A program made the position numbers and the translations under genes. Positions 40,591 through 48,866 of a stretch of 64,000 bases of DNA are shown piece after piece. Source of the DNA: Phocaeicola coprophilus (GTDB lineage: Bacteria; Bacteroidota; Bacteroidia; Bacteroidales; Bacteroidaceae); NCBI GenBank assembly GCA_016900015.1, contig JACJJM010000014.1:28413-92412 (forward strand), in the 5' to 3' direction. The notes beneath the pieces are model-generated. The model worked only from the letters and a program-made list of their open reading frames with translations, was not told the origin of the DNA and searched no databases. Numbering within the stretch: position 1 is the stretch's first letter; every line of letters begins with the position of its first letter.

Positions 40591-43059
40591 TTAAGTCGGG
40601 TCTACGTCATAATATACCACCAGCGAGCGGAAGCGTTCGTCTTCGATGAGCTGGCGTTGGACGGATAGCAGGTAGTCGCGTACCTTCGTTCCCGACATGT
40701 TCAAGTCCAGTTTAATTACGATTTTCTTGATGAAGAGCATCTGGATGCGGCCCACGGGCGGCTTGTCCGGGCCCAGCACCTTGTCGCCGAAAGCCGTGCG
40801 CAGCCAGGCGGCGAGCGTGTCGGCTGCCTGAGTGACCACGTCTTCCTTGCGGTGTTTCAAGTAGACATAGATGAAGCGGCAGAAAGGCGGGTAGTGGAAG
40901 AGTTTGCGTTCGGCCGTCTGGTCTTCATACATTTGCTTGTAGTCGTTGGTGACCACTTGGTGGATGACCGGCAGGTCGGGCGATTTGGTCTGGAGGATGA
41001 CCAGTCCGCGCTTGTCGCGCCGTCCGGCACGCCCCGCCACTTGCGCCATGAGTTGGAAGGCGCGTTCGTGGGCGCGGAAGTCCGGATAGTTGAGCATATT
41101 GTCGGCATTGAGGATGCCCACGACGCTCACATGGTCGAAGTCCAGTCCCTTGCTCACCATCTGCGTGCCGATGAGGATATGCGTTTTGCCGGCTTCGAAG
41201 TCGGCGATGATGCGTTCGTAAGCCGAGCGGCTGCGCGTCGTGTCGAAATCCATGCGTGCCACCTTGGCGTCGGGGAAAATCTCTCGGATGTTGTCTTCAA
41301 TCTTTTCCGTGCCGAATCCCCGGTTCACCAGTTCCACGCTGCCGCAAGCCGGACAGGAGCGGGGGACGGCATACGTGTAGCCGCAGTAGTGGCATGTCAG
41401 TTGGTTCAGTCCTTTGTGGTAGGTGAGACTGACGTCGCAGTTCTTGCACTTCGGCACCCACCCGCACACCTTGCACTCGATCATCGGGGCGAATCCGCGC
41501 CGGTTCTGGAAGAGGATGGCCTGTTCGTGGCGTTCCAGAGCTTGCCGCACGGCAGCCAGCAGTTCGGGTGAGAACGGGCCGTTCATCATCTTCTTTCGAG
41601 CCAGTTCCTTGATGTCAACAATGCGTATCTCTGGCAGGCGGATGTCCTTGTAGCGTTCGTTCAGTGTGACAAGGCCGTACTTTCCGGCCAGCGCGTTGTG
41701 ATAGCTGTCAATGCTGGGAGTCGCTGTGCCGAGGAGCACTTTGGCGCCGTAGATGGAAGCCAGCATGATGGCCGTGTCGCGGGCATGGTAGCGCGGGGCA
41801 GGGTCTTGCTGCTTGTAGGTTGTCTCGTGTTCCTCGTCCACGATGATAAGTCCCAGGTTGTGGAAAGGCAGAAACACCGATGAGCGTACACCGAGGATGA
41901 TGTCGTAGTGTCCTTCGGAGCGGAGTTGCTTTTGCCAGATTTCCACCCGTTCGGCATCGGGGAACTTCGAATGATAGATGCCGATGCGTCCTCCAAAGAC
42001 ACGTTTCAGACGTTCGGTGATTTGCGTCGTGAGGGCGATTTCGGGAAGCAGGTAGAGCACTTGTTGTCCGTTTTCGATGGCTTGCCGGATGAGATGGATG
42101 TAGATTTCCGTCTTTCCGCTGGAGGTGACACCGTGGAGCAGGCAGACGTTTTTCTCCCGGAAGTGGCTGAGGATGGCATCATAGGCTGCTTGTTGGGCAG
42201 GATTGAGAGGATTGATGGCGACCGTGCGCGTCTGTTCGCGGTCAAGCCGTCCCACTTCGTATAGGTAGGTCTCGAAGATGCCTTTCTCCACCAATCCGTT
42301 GAATATCGTTGGGGTGGCATCCGCCCGCGTGAGCAACTCTTTCTTGCTCACTTCGCGCAGCGAGGCTTTGTCCGTGAAGAAGCCCGACAGTTCGAGGTAT
42401 TTCATCAGCAATGCCAATCTTTTCGGTGCGCGTCCCAGTTCGTCGAAGAGCTGGTGCAAACGCTCTTCTGTCTGGCAGTCCGGGGAGAGCTTCACGCGTA
42501 TTTCCGTCTTGGGCTTGTAGTTGCGTTTGAGTTCTTCCTTCACGCTGATAGCTCCTTTGGCCAGCAGGTTGTTGATGACAGGCAGGATGTTGCGTGTTAC
42601 ATTGAGCCTTTTCTCCAACTGGGTGATACATTGTTCTGGGTCTTGTGTCAGGAGGTCAAGCACTTGCTGTTCGCGTGGGGTGAGCGGCGTGGTGGCTTCA
42701 TAGTCCGGATTGGCCGTCACGATGGTCTCGCTTTCCAGTTTCATGCCCGAAGGCAGGGCAGCCTTGTAGACATCCCCCATCGTGCAGAGATAGTAGGACG
42801 CCATCCATTTCCACAGCCGGAATTGCTGCGGAAGCAAGACGGGGCGCGTGTCGAGCACCTCAGTCACCTCTTTTATCTCATAACCCTCGGGAGGACAGTA
42901 GTGTACATTGGCCACCAGGGCTGTATAGAACTTCTTTTTTCCGAAGGGAACAATCACACGACTGCCCGTCTGCACTTGTCCTTCGAGGGATTCAGGCAGC
43001 GAGTAGGTGTACCAGTTGGCCAAGGGCAATGGCAAAAGAACATCAATGTAGTGTTTCAT
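40591..43059 (-). CDS. priA: Primosomal protein N' (replication restart helicase)
   Basis: The 822-residue protein shows the PriA layout: N-terminal 3'-DNA-binding domain, winged helix (about 120-200), helicase with Walker A GVTSSGKT (about residue 310) and DEEH box in LIIVDEEHETTYKQQDP, eight-cysteine zinc module (CKVCGWVPKCKNC to CPACGS), and helicase motifs MVSKGLDFDHV and QVAGRAGR. It reloads the replicative helicase at collapsed forks. The start codon lies 4 bp from the end of the truncated Rpn-type gene. Confidence 0.96.
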   Translation of the reverse strand: MKHYIDVLLPLPLANWYTYSLPESLEGQVQTGSRVIVPFGKKKFYTALVANVHYCPPEGYEIKEVTEVLDTRPVLLPQQFRLWKWMASYYLCTMGDVYKAALPSGMKLESETIVTANPDYEATTPLTPREQQVLDLLTQDPEQCITQLEKRLNVTRNILPVINNLLAKGAISVKEELKRNYKPKTEIRVKLSPDCQTEERLHQLFDELGRAPKRLALLMKYLELSGFFTDKASLREVSKKELLTRADATPTIFNGLVEKGIFETYLYEVGRLDREQTRTVAINPLNPAQQAAYDAILSHFREKNVCLLHGVTSSGKTEIYIHLIRQAIENGQQVLYLLPEIALTTQITERLKRVFGGRIGIYHSKFPDAERVEIWQKQLRSEGHYDIILGVRSSVFLPFHNLGLIIVDEEHETTYKQQDPAPRYHARDTAIMLASIYGAKVLLGTATPSIDSYHNALAGKYGLVTLNERYKDIRLPEIRIVDIKELARKKMMNGPFSPELLAAVRQALERHEQAILFQNRRGFAPMIECKVCGWVPKCKNCDVSLTYHKGLNQLTCHYCGYTYAVPRSCPACGSVELVNRGFGTEKIEDNIREIFPDAKVARMDFDTTRSRSAYERIIADFEAGKTHILIGTQMVSKGLDFDHVSVVGILNADNMLNYPDFRAHERAFQLMAQVAGRAGRRDKRGLVILQTKSPDLPVIHQVVTNDYKQMYEDQTAERKLFHYPPFCRFIYVYLKHRKEDVVTQAADTLAAWLRTAFGDKVLGPDKPPVGRIQMLFIKKIVIKLDLNMSGTKVRDYLLSVQRQLIEDERFRSLVVYYDVDPT

Positions 43060-43063
43060 GGAT

Positions 43064-43489
43064 TCAAGTCAACTGTTCGACAGCCTCCGGAGAGAGACCG
43101 GTGATTTGCGCTATCAAATCGGTGGCAATGCCTGCGGCTTTCATGCCGCGTGCGTTTTTAAGCCGTTCTTCTTCTTGCCCTTTTTCCATACCTTTCTCCA
43201 ACCCTTTTTCCATACCTTCGGCCAAGCCCTCTGCGCGGCCTTTCTCTTCAGCATAAGCTGTCACGGCCAACTTGTCGCGATAGACTTTAATGCTTTCGTC
43301 GTATTTCATGCGGTCTTCCTTGCTCATGGCTGCGATGTCCACGATTTGTTCCAACCGCTGGAAGACAGCGTTGCGTGCCTTGAAGGGCAACCGTTGCAGT
43401 TTTTCCATATTTTTCAGTACATAAATCCAGCGTTCAAAATCAGTTTTGCATTCCTCTTCTTCTTTTGTGCAGTAACAACAGGGAGCTGC
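43064..43489 (-). pseudogene. Truncated Rpn/PD-(D/E)XK-type nuclease gene (C-terminal part)
   Basis: The frame resembles the C-terminal third of Rpn-family (recombination-promoting nuclease) proteins: ECKTDFERWIYVLKN, then MEKLQRLPFKARNAVF and a repetitive EKGLEKGMEKGQEEE helix ending in GLSPEAVEQL. The homology runs upstream of the first ATG (43408) to within 6 bp of the stop codon of the HD-domain gene, with no start codon. The catalytic PD-(D/E)XK part is missing. A 114-residue protein could be made from the internal ATG, and with priA following only 4 bp later it may still be translated. Confidence 0.7.
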
Positions 43490-43494
43490 AGTTT

Positions 43495-45534
43495 CTACTT
43501 CTTAAGTTCAGGATAGCTGATGCGCGTGTGGTAGACAGCTTTCAGCTTTTCTTTGAACAAGGCTTTGATGGTCGAGATGTCCTTGAACGTGATGGGACAC
43601 TCCAGGAAGAACCCGTCGTTCATCTGGCTGTCGATAATCTTGTCCACCAGTCCGTTGATGCTTTCCTCGGTGTATTCCTTGAGGCTGTGTGAAGCCGCTT
43701 CCACGGAGTCGGCCATCATCAGGATGGCCTGTTCGCGTGTCCAGGGATTCGGGCCCGGGTAGGTGAAGATGCTTTCGTCGACAGCTTCGTCGGGATGTTC
43801 ATTTTTATAGGAGATGTAGAAATACTTTGTCTTCCCATGCCCGTGGTGGGTGGAGATGAAGTCGCGTATTACTTTCGGCAAGTTGTATTTCTCAGCCAGC
43901 TTCAAGCCGTAGGTCACGTGGTTGATGATGATTTGTGCGCTTTGTTCGTAGCTCAGGTTCTTGTGCGGGTTGACACCGCTTTGGTTTTCGGTGAAGAACA
44001 CCGGATTGCCCATCTTCCCTATGTCATGATAGAGCGCTCCCGTACGCACCAGTTGGCTTTTTGCACCGATTTTGTTGGCTGCCTCGGCCGCGAGGTTGGC
44101 CACTTGCATGGTGTGTTGGAACGTGCCCGGTGCCACTTCCGACAGTTGGCGCAGCAGCGGGTGGTTGATGTTGGACAGTTCGACGAGGGTCACGTTGGAA
44201 GTGAAGCCGAACATCTTCTCCAGCACGAACAGGAACGGATAGGTGAACAGCAGGAGCACGCCATTGATGAGGAAGTTGAAATACATCGGCACGTTGAGCT
44301 TCGTCAGGTCATTTTCCGTGATGAGTTCGTAGGCGAAATACGTCAGGCAGTAACACAGCGTGATGATGAAGGCCGTGCGGAACAGTTGCGAGCGTTGCGA
44401 GAGGTCGCGCAGGCTGTGGATGGCCGCCAGGCCGCCGATGACTTGCAGGAGGAGGAAGTCATACGGATAGCGCAGGACGACGGAGCAGATGAGGATGGTC
44501 GTCATGTGGGCCATGAAGGCCGTGCGCGAATCCATGAACACGCGGACGGCAATGGGCAGGATGGCCACGGGCAACATGTAGACGCTCAGGAAGTCGTAGG
44601 CCACCATCAGCGACGTGATGATGGGGAACACGGTCGTCAGCGAAATGAGCAGCAGCAGGCTGCGCTTGCGCTCGAAGTAGTCACGGCGGAACAGCTCCAG
44701 GTAGATGAAGAACGCCCCCATGAAAATGCCCACGAAGAGGAATTGTCCCAGCCAGATGAGACGTTGTTGGCTGCTCGTGTCGCTGCGTTTCAGCGATTCC
44801 TTTTCGTAGGACAGCAGTTTGTTGTAGATGTCGTCGGTCACGATGTCGCCGCGGTCGACGATTTTCTCTTCGCGCAGCACCATGCCCTTGGCCGTGGAGA
44901 TGCTCCCCAGCAGTTCCTTGCGTGACGTTTCCGACTTCTCTTTGTCATACGTCAGGTTGGCCGCGATGTAGTCGTTGAGGTTGCATTGCTGCAACACGTT
45001 CTTGTTGTAGCGCAGCGTGTCGGCGTTGATCAGGTATTCGTAGGCATCCTTCACGGTGAACAGCTCGTCGGCCCTGCGTGTGCTGGCCATGTTTTTTTCC
45101 ACGATTTGCACATGGGTCGCTCCCCACCCGGCGATGCTGTCCGCGTCGACGTTGGAGATGACGCCCCGCCGGTAGATGTCGGCCAGCGTCTTCTCGATAT
45201 GCGTCAGGTAGTATCCGTTGGGCACGTGGAACATGTGCCCGTTGTTTGCCTGCAATTTCATCAGTTGCTGTTCGCTCACGCTTTGGTCCAGGTCATAATA
45301 GGGCTGGAACAGCTTGAGCACACTGTCTTCCTCATGCTTCACCGAGGCTTCATCCTTGTAGATGGGGAAGTCGAAAGTCGCCACCAGTTGGCCGTAGCGC
45401 CAGGGCTTGCCTTTGTCAAACTGGTAGTTGAATTTTCCGTCGCTGGGCATGAAAGAGACGATGAGGACGACAGATGCCAGGTAGACAATGCTCTTGTAGA
45501 GAATGTCTTTGTATGAAGATGGTTTCGTGCTCAT
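43495..45534 (-). CDS. 7TM-HD phosphodiesterase (PgpH-like)
   Basis: The 679-residue membrane protein has a cytoplasmic N-terminal helix plus one span, an extracellular 7TMR-HDED domain (about 50-265), seven membrane helices (about 270-450) and a C-terminal cytoplasmic HD domain with ALYHDIGKMGNPVFF (His/Asp about 503-504) and THHGHGKTKYF. This is the PgpH/YqfF layout, whose HD domain hydrolyses cyclic di-AMP. It is encoded upstream of the truncated Rpn gene and priA on the same strand. TATATTCG on the minus strand (45573-45566) may be the -7 element. Confidence 0.9.
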   Translation of the reverse strand: MSTKPSSYKDILYKSIVYLASVVLIVSFMPSDGKFNYQFDKGKPWRYGQLVATFDFPIYKDEASVKHEEDSVLKLFQPYYDLDQSVSEQQLMKLQANNGHMFHVPNGYYLTHIEKTLADIYRRGVISNVDADSIAGWGATHVQIVEKNMASTRRADELFTVKDAYEYLINADTLRYNKNVLQQCNLNDYIAANLTYDKEKSETSRKELLGSISTAKGMVLREEKIVDRGDIVTDDIYNKLLSYEKESLKRSDTSSQQRLIWLGQFLFVGIFMGAFFIYLELFRRDYFERKRSLLLLISLTTVFPIITSLMVAYDFLSVYMLPVAILPIAVRVFMDSRTAFMAHMTTILICSVVLRYPYDFLLLQVIGGLAAIHSLRDLSQRSQLFRTAFIITLCYCLTYFAYELITENDLTKLNVPMYFNFLINGVLLLFTYPFLFVLEKMFGFTSNVTLVELSNINHPLLRQLSEVAPGTFQHTMQVANLAAEAANKIGAKSQLVRTGALYHDIGKMGNPVFFTENQSGVNPHKNLSYEQSAQIIINHVTYGLKLAEKYNLPKVIRDFISTHHGHGKTKYFYISYKNEHPDEAVDESIFTYPGPNPWTREQAILMMADSVEAASHSLKEYTEESINGLVDKIIDSQMNDGFFLECPITFKDISTIKALFKEKLKAVYHTRISYPELKK

Positions 45535-45861
45535 AATATAGAGATATGAAGTCGATTAGTTCGTGCGAATATACGGAAAAAAACGATAGGCGCAGGCATC
45601 CGCAGGGTGAAAATCCGCTGTCACGTCTCCGGAGCGCGTCGGCCACTCCCGTGCACTGCCCTTCCCGCCTTCAGGTCTTGTCCGGCCGTTTGTAGATTTT
45701 TTTCTCAGATGCAATCCGGTTTTCCCTGCATCCGTTTACTTTCCTTCGTCGCGCCGTTCCGTCGTGTCGGAGGCGGATGGAGGCTGGTTGCCGTGGCCTT
45801 TCTCCTTGTTTGTAACAAGCTGTTTTTCAATGCCTGTCTGCGGGGCTTAACACCGTCCTTG

Positions 45862-45940
45862 TCTACCCTTCTTTCCGCTCTCGCTTACCCTCCTTTCCGT
45901 GGTCGGGCGGAGTCTATTCCGTCCTTGCCTCGGATAGAGG
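45862..45940. repeat. Dispersed CTTTCCG mosaic repeat, copy 6
   Basis: Modules CTACCCTTCTTTCCGCTC, CTTACCCTCCTTTCCG and GGGCGGAGTCTATTCCGTCC follow each other. The last is the exact inverted form of modules in copies 1 and 3. Confidence 0.6.
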
Positions 45941-46274
45941 CTTCGCATGGCTGTCGTCTGCATCGGGGAGAACGGGGAAGGACGTCGGGCGACAGAAAAA
46001 CTTGTTCGTTGTAAATCAAAATCATTTTAGAAACTGTTTTGGATAAAAAAAGTATATATAAACAGCCGGGATACACACCGGGTGGGGCTGTCACGTCCGG
46101 GTGGGAAGACTATGGAAAACAGTCCCTATCATCCGGAACATCGCACGCATGTCCCTGCCTCTCGTTCGCTATCATTTTTGACAATATCTCCCCAAAAGGG
46201 CGGGACAAGTTTCGGCGGACATAATGAGGATATTCGATCTTGCGTTTTCCCTCTTATCTTTTAACAGCGAAAAG

Positions 46275-46306
46275 TTTCATTTTATTGTATAGACTCCTTA
46301 TCTTTG
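46275..46306 (+). promoter_or_regulatory. Promoter of the capsule locus
   Basis: TTTC (46275-46278), a 20-bp spacer and TATCTTTG (46299-46306) match the Bacteroidetes consensus except one base of the -33 box. Confidence 0.6.
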
Positions 46307-46504
46307 CCATCGCAATCCCGTTCGTTGTTGCGGCTGTGGCGTCCTGAATGCGCTAGACGGAAGTACCTATGTGACGCGCGTTTGCATCTTATCAACACTT
46401 GAAAAGTTTCTCGTTTGACCGTCATGGGCAGAGGGGGAGTCTATGTTGTATAAAGATGTGAAGCGAACGGGGAGGGTGTAATCGCTTACTGATTCCGAAA
46501 TCTT

Positions 46505-47056
46505 ATGATGACCGACGAGCAGGCAACCACCGAATGGCTGCCCGTGCGTACTTTATATAATAAGGAGCTCTATCTGGCCGACTTCCTGCTCGACGAACAG
46601 ATAGAATATTTCCTTCCCTTCAAATATGAACTTGTGGACGCTAAGACCGACGGAGTGGAGTGTGTCCGCCGGCTTGTCCCTGCCATCCACAATTTGGTTT
46701 TCATCCATCATGCCTATGATCGCCAGTGGTGCATTGAGCTGATGCGTCGTTGCCCCGTGGAGTTCTATTTCTTCAAGCGCGAACGTGCCGGCCTCGACTA
46801 TGCCACCATCTCCCACCGCGAGATGGAGATTTTCATGCGTGCCTGCGACCCCCGTCTGACAGGCACCCGCTTCATCGACCCCGAACTGCTCCGTGAGAAA
46901 AAGTTTACCCGTGTCCGCGTCGTCAAGCCCGGTCCTCTCTATGGCCTGGAAGGCGACTTCATCCGCTTCGGCGGCCGCCACTACATCGCTGTACGCGTGA
47001 ATGGCAGTGCCGCATTGCTGAAAGTGAGCTGGACTTGGTGCGAGGGGATAGAGTGA
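46505..47056 (+). CDS. upxY: UpxY-type NusG-like antiterminator
   Basis: The 183-residue protein has the NusG N-terminal fold (EWLPVRTLYNKELYLADFL, EYFLPFKYELVD, RRLVPAIHNLVFIHH) and a short KOW-like end (FTRVRVVKPGPLYGLEGDF, RHYIAVRVNGSAALL). UpxY proteins in Bacteroides are encoded as the first gene of each capsule locus and let RNA polymerase read through the leader of their own operon. The start may be 46505 or 46508. No upxZ gene follows. Instead 2.8 kb of repeats, toxin-antitoxin genes and a transposase gene separate it from the flippase gene, which is unusual. Confidence 0.88.
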   Translation: MMTDEQATTEWLPVRTLYNKELYLADFLLDEQIEYFLPFKYELVDAKTDGVECVRRLVPAIHNLVFIHHAYDRQWCIELMRRCPVEFYFFKRERAGLDYATISHREMEIFMRACDPRLTGTRFIDPELLREKKFTRVRVVKPGPLYGLEGDFIRFGGRHYIAVRVNGSAALLKVSWTWCEGIE

Positions 47057-47101
47057 GGACAGAGAATAGGTGTGAGAAAAGATAGAAATAAATGTCCTGT
47101 T

Positions 47102-47226
47102 GTTCATTCGGATGTGTCATTCGAATGTTGAGAGTGTGAGAATCTGTGATTCGTAATCGAAAAGTCTGTTTTCGGATTTGTAAATCCTTATACTCGGATA
47201 CCTTCGGATGGCACATCCGAAGGAAC
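47102..47226 (+). repeat. REP-like structured palindromic element, unit 1
   Basis: This is a 125-bp element. It starts with GTTCATTCGGATGTGTCATT and ends with CCTTCGGATGGCACATCC then GAAGGAAC, which are imperfect inverted repeats of about 26 bp. Inside are small hairpins: GAATC-tgt-GATTC and GGATTT-gt-AAATCC. TGTGAG/GAGTATGAG words on the left can pair with the CTCATACTC-type word on the right. Six units of this design lie between 47.1 and 49.75 kb around a RAYT gene. The unit and about 25 bp before it are repeated by unit 2. Confidence 0.85.
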
Positions 47227-47255
47227 AGAGGAAAGATAGAAATGAATGTCCTGTT

Positions 47256-47380
47256 GTTCGTTCGGATGTGTCATCCGAACGTTGTAAGTATGAGAATCTG
47301 TGATTCGGAATAGAATAGTCAAGCGTCGGATTTGGAAATCCTCATACTCGGAAACCTTCGGATGGCACATCCGAAGGAAC
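47256..47380 (+). repeat. REP-like structured palindromic element, unit 2
   Basis: A 125-bp copy, 154 bp after unit 1. The sequence before it (GATAGAAATGAATGTCCTGT) also precedes unit 1 with one change, so units 1 and 2 come from a tandem duplication. The terminal hairpin words TTCGGATG-tgt-CATCCGAA and TTCGGATG-gca-CATCCGAA are perfect here. Confidence 0.85.
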
Positions 47381-47415
47381 AAAAGTTCTTTTGTACAAAT
47401 TTGATAGATTGACCG

Positions 47416-47666
47416 ATGAAAGTTTCAGAACCATCAACAGCTTATAATGCTTCAAACCTTCAGAGACTGAAGGAAGAGTTGATTGCTTCGATTGATGCCC
47501 TGATGACGAAAAGGCATTGAAGCAATGTCTGATGCTCTTGCACGCTTCTGGAATGCCGTGTGTCTATACGGATGCTGAGTTCAAACATGTGTTAGAACTT
47601 TCAGAAGCTGAGGGATTGGCTGCGGACGAAGAAGTCGAAGTTATGTTTTCTAGATGGAAAAGCTGA
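47416..47666 (+). pseudogene. Broken antitoxin gene of a RelE/ParE-type pair
   Basis: An ATG at 47416 opens a frame for MKVSEPSTAYNASNLQRLKE and goes on to IDAL, where a frameshift near 47500 leads to an early stop. The next frame continues the protein as DDEKALKQCLMLLHASGMPC, then a conserved tail ending EVEVMFSRWKS with TGA at 47664-47666. Without the frameshift it would be an antitoxin of about 83 residues, of a type paired with RelE/ParE toxins in Bacteroides. Confidence 0.65.
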
Positions 47667-47761
47667 TTGTGAAATGGAATAAAAAGGCTTTGGAGCAATT
47701 TGAATCTATTGCTTTTTGTAGAAATTCAAAACAGCTTCTTCGTGTTGTATGGTTAAGATAA
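47654..47761 (+). pseudogene. Fragment of a RelE/ParE-type toxin gene
   Basis: The frame begins with MEKLIVKWNKKALEQFESIA, the normal start of a RelE/ParE toxin in this family, and overlaps the end of the antitoxin frame by 13 bp. After about 20 residues the sequence leaves the family pattern, and a stop follows at 47759-47761. The rest of the toxin is gone. It is a relic directly before the intact vapBC-like pair. Confidence 0.6.
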
Positions 47762-47775
47762 AATCTATATCTTTG
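47745..47775 (+). promoter_or_regulatory. Promoter of the vapBC-like pair
   Basis: TTG (47745-47747), a 20-bp spacer and TATCTTTG (47768-47775) match the consensus; the antitoxin start codon is 26 bp downstream. The -33 part lies within the toxin relic. Confidence 0.55.
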
Positions 47776-47801
47776 TCTTGCATACTAAAAGGTCGGATAA
47801 T

Positions 47802-48050
47802 ATGAGTGCAAGCAGTGTGATAGATATGTATATGCAGGTTTTGTCTTCTTTGTCTGATGATGAAAAGTTAGATTTGATAGTGAAACTGACAAATTCTCTT
47901 CGTCAAAAAAGGAAGAAGAAAATCGAAAAGACGGATATGTCCGTGTTTGATTGCTTCCATGAGGATTGGGGAGGTGAAGGCTCCTCTGAGGAGGTAGCAG
48001 ATGCTTTGCGCAAAGCGCGTCATTTTGAACGTGAAGTTACATCTTGGTAA
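47802..48050 (+). CDS. Antitoxin of a VapBC-like pair
   Basis: The 82-residue product is partly basic (LRQKRKKKIEKT) with a helical N-terminus (SSVIDMYMQVLSSLSDDEKL) and an acidic, Trp-containing tail (FHEDWGGEGSSEEVADALRKAR). This pattern of a helix, a linker and a toxin-binding tail ending in ADALRKARHFER is common for antitoxins of PIN-domain toxins in Bacteroidetes. The start at 47802 is preferred over 47778, which would overlap the promoter. The PIN-domain gene starts 14 bp downstream. Confidence 0.75.
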   Translation: MSASSVIDMYMQVLSSLSDDEKLDLIVKLTNSLRQKRKKKIEKTDMSVFDCFHEDWGGEGSSEEVADALRKARHFEREVTSW

Positions 48051-48064
48051 GTCTTGACTTTTCT

Positions 48065-48454
48065 ATGAAGCAATATCTTTTGGATACAAACATTTGCATT
48101 TCCATGTTTAAGAACAAGCAAGGAATACGAGAAAAGATACTGGATGTGTCTTTAACAAATTGTTTTGTCTCAGAAATTACGCTTGCAGAGTTATTTTATG
48201 GAGCTGCAAAAAGTGGAAGAGAGGAACATTTTAAGGATGTGGAAATGGTAATCCGTATGTTCAAGGTTTTGCCGGTATATCCTTGTTTACGACTTTATGG
48301 CGGAATGAAGGCAGAATTGGAAGCAAAAGGAATGCGTATAGATGAATTTGATTTATTAATAGGCGCAACGGCTGTTTTCAATAAGATGGTTATGGTAACA
48401 TCGAACGTGAAGCATTTTGAGCGTATTCCGGAGATTCAAATAGAAAATTGGTGA
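48065..48454 (+). CDS. vapC: PIN-domain toxin (VapC-like)
   Basis: The 129-residue protein has a complete PIN active site: Asp7 in YLLDTNICISMF, Glu42 in TLAELFYGA, Asp96 in IDEFDLLIGATA, and the end motif TSNVKHFERIPEI. VapC toxins cut specific RNAs and are neutralised by VapB. The start at 48065 (MKQYLLD) follows the antitoxin by 14 bp; an upstream start at 48044 would overlap it. The pair is enclosed by REP-like units 2 and 3 and seems intact. Confidence 0.9.
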   Translation: MKQYLLDTNICISMFKNKQGIREKILDVSLTNCFVSEITLAELFYGAAKSGREEHFKDVEMVIRMFKVLPVYPCLRLYGGMKAELEAKGMRIDEFDLLIGATAVFNKMVMVTSNVKHFERIPEIQIENW

Positions 48455-48470
48455 TTCGTTATTCGTTTTA

Positions 48471-48596
48471 GTCCGTTCGGATGTGTCATCCGGACGTTGT
48501 GCATATGAGAATCTGTGATTCGGAATAGCAATATTCAAGTCTCGGATTTGAAAATCCTCACACTCGGAAGCCTTCGGATGGCACATCCGAAGGAAC
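48471..48596 (+). repeat. REP-like structured palindromic element, unit 3
   Basis: A 126-bp copy starting 16 bp after the toxin stop codon. It begins GTCCGTTCGGATGTGTCATC and ends TCCGAAGGAAC. CACACTC replaces CATACTC and the left partner has changed to GCATATGAG, so pairing of the inner stem is weaker than in units 5 and 6. Confidence 0.85.
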
Positions 48597-48723
48597 AAAA
48601 GGAACAAAGCATGTTGATACTTCCTAAATATCGTTTTACTTCAACTACTCTTTATGTTGTTGCTTTTCGTGCGACGATGATGAAAGGGTGATATGAACGC
48701 CTATTTTGCGGAATGCCATTGTA

Positions 48724-48848
48724 GTTCGTTCGGATGTGTCATCCGGACGTTTTGAGCATGAGAATCTATGATTCGCAATCGAAAAGTCAGTTTTCAGATT
48801 TGAAAATCCTCATACTCGGGAACCTTCGGATGGCACATCCGAAGGAAC
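48724..48848 (+). repeat. REP-like structured palindromic element, unit 4
   Basis: A 125-bp copy that ends 18 bp before the RAYT start codon. The start GTTCGTTCGGATGTGTCATC and the end ATCCGAAGGAAC are conserved. About 130 bp between units 3 and 4 hold no gene. Confidence 0.88.
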
Positions 48849-48866
48849 AATAAAAGGGAAAACTGA

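Larger units (their letters stand above)
45535..46504. other. Long leader region upstream of the capsule locus
   Basis: Nearly 1 kb lies between the divergent HD-domain gene and upxY. It contains a CTTTCCG mosaic repeat (45862-45940) and a promoter (46275-46306), giving a leader of about 190 nt to upxY. I looked for the inverted repeats that flank invertible capsule promoters and did not find a pair around the promoter. No convincing gene is present. Confidence 0.55.

Noticed and set aside
46050..46504. Invertible promoter of the capsule locus
   Set aside because: I looked for flanking inverted repeats of 15 bp or more around the promoter and found none, so phase inversion is not supported here.
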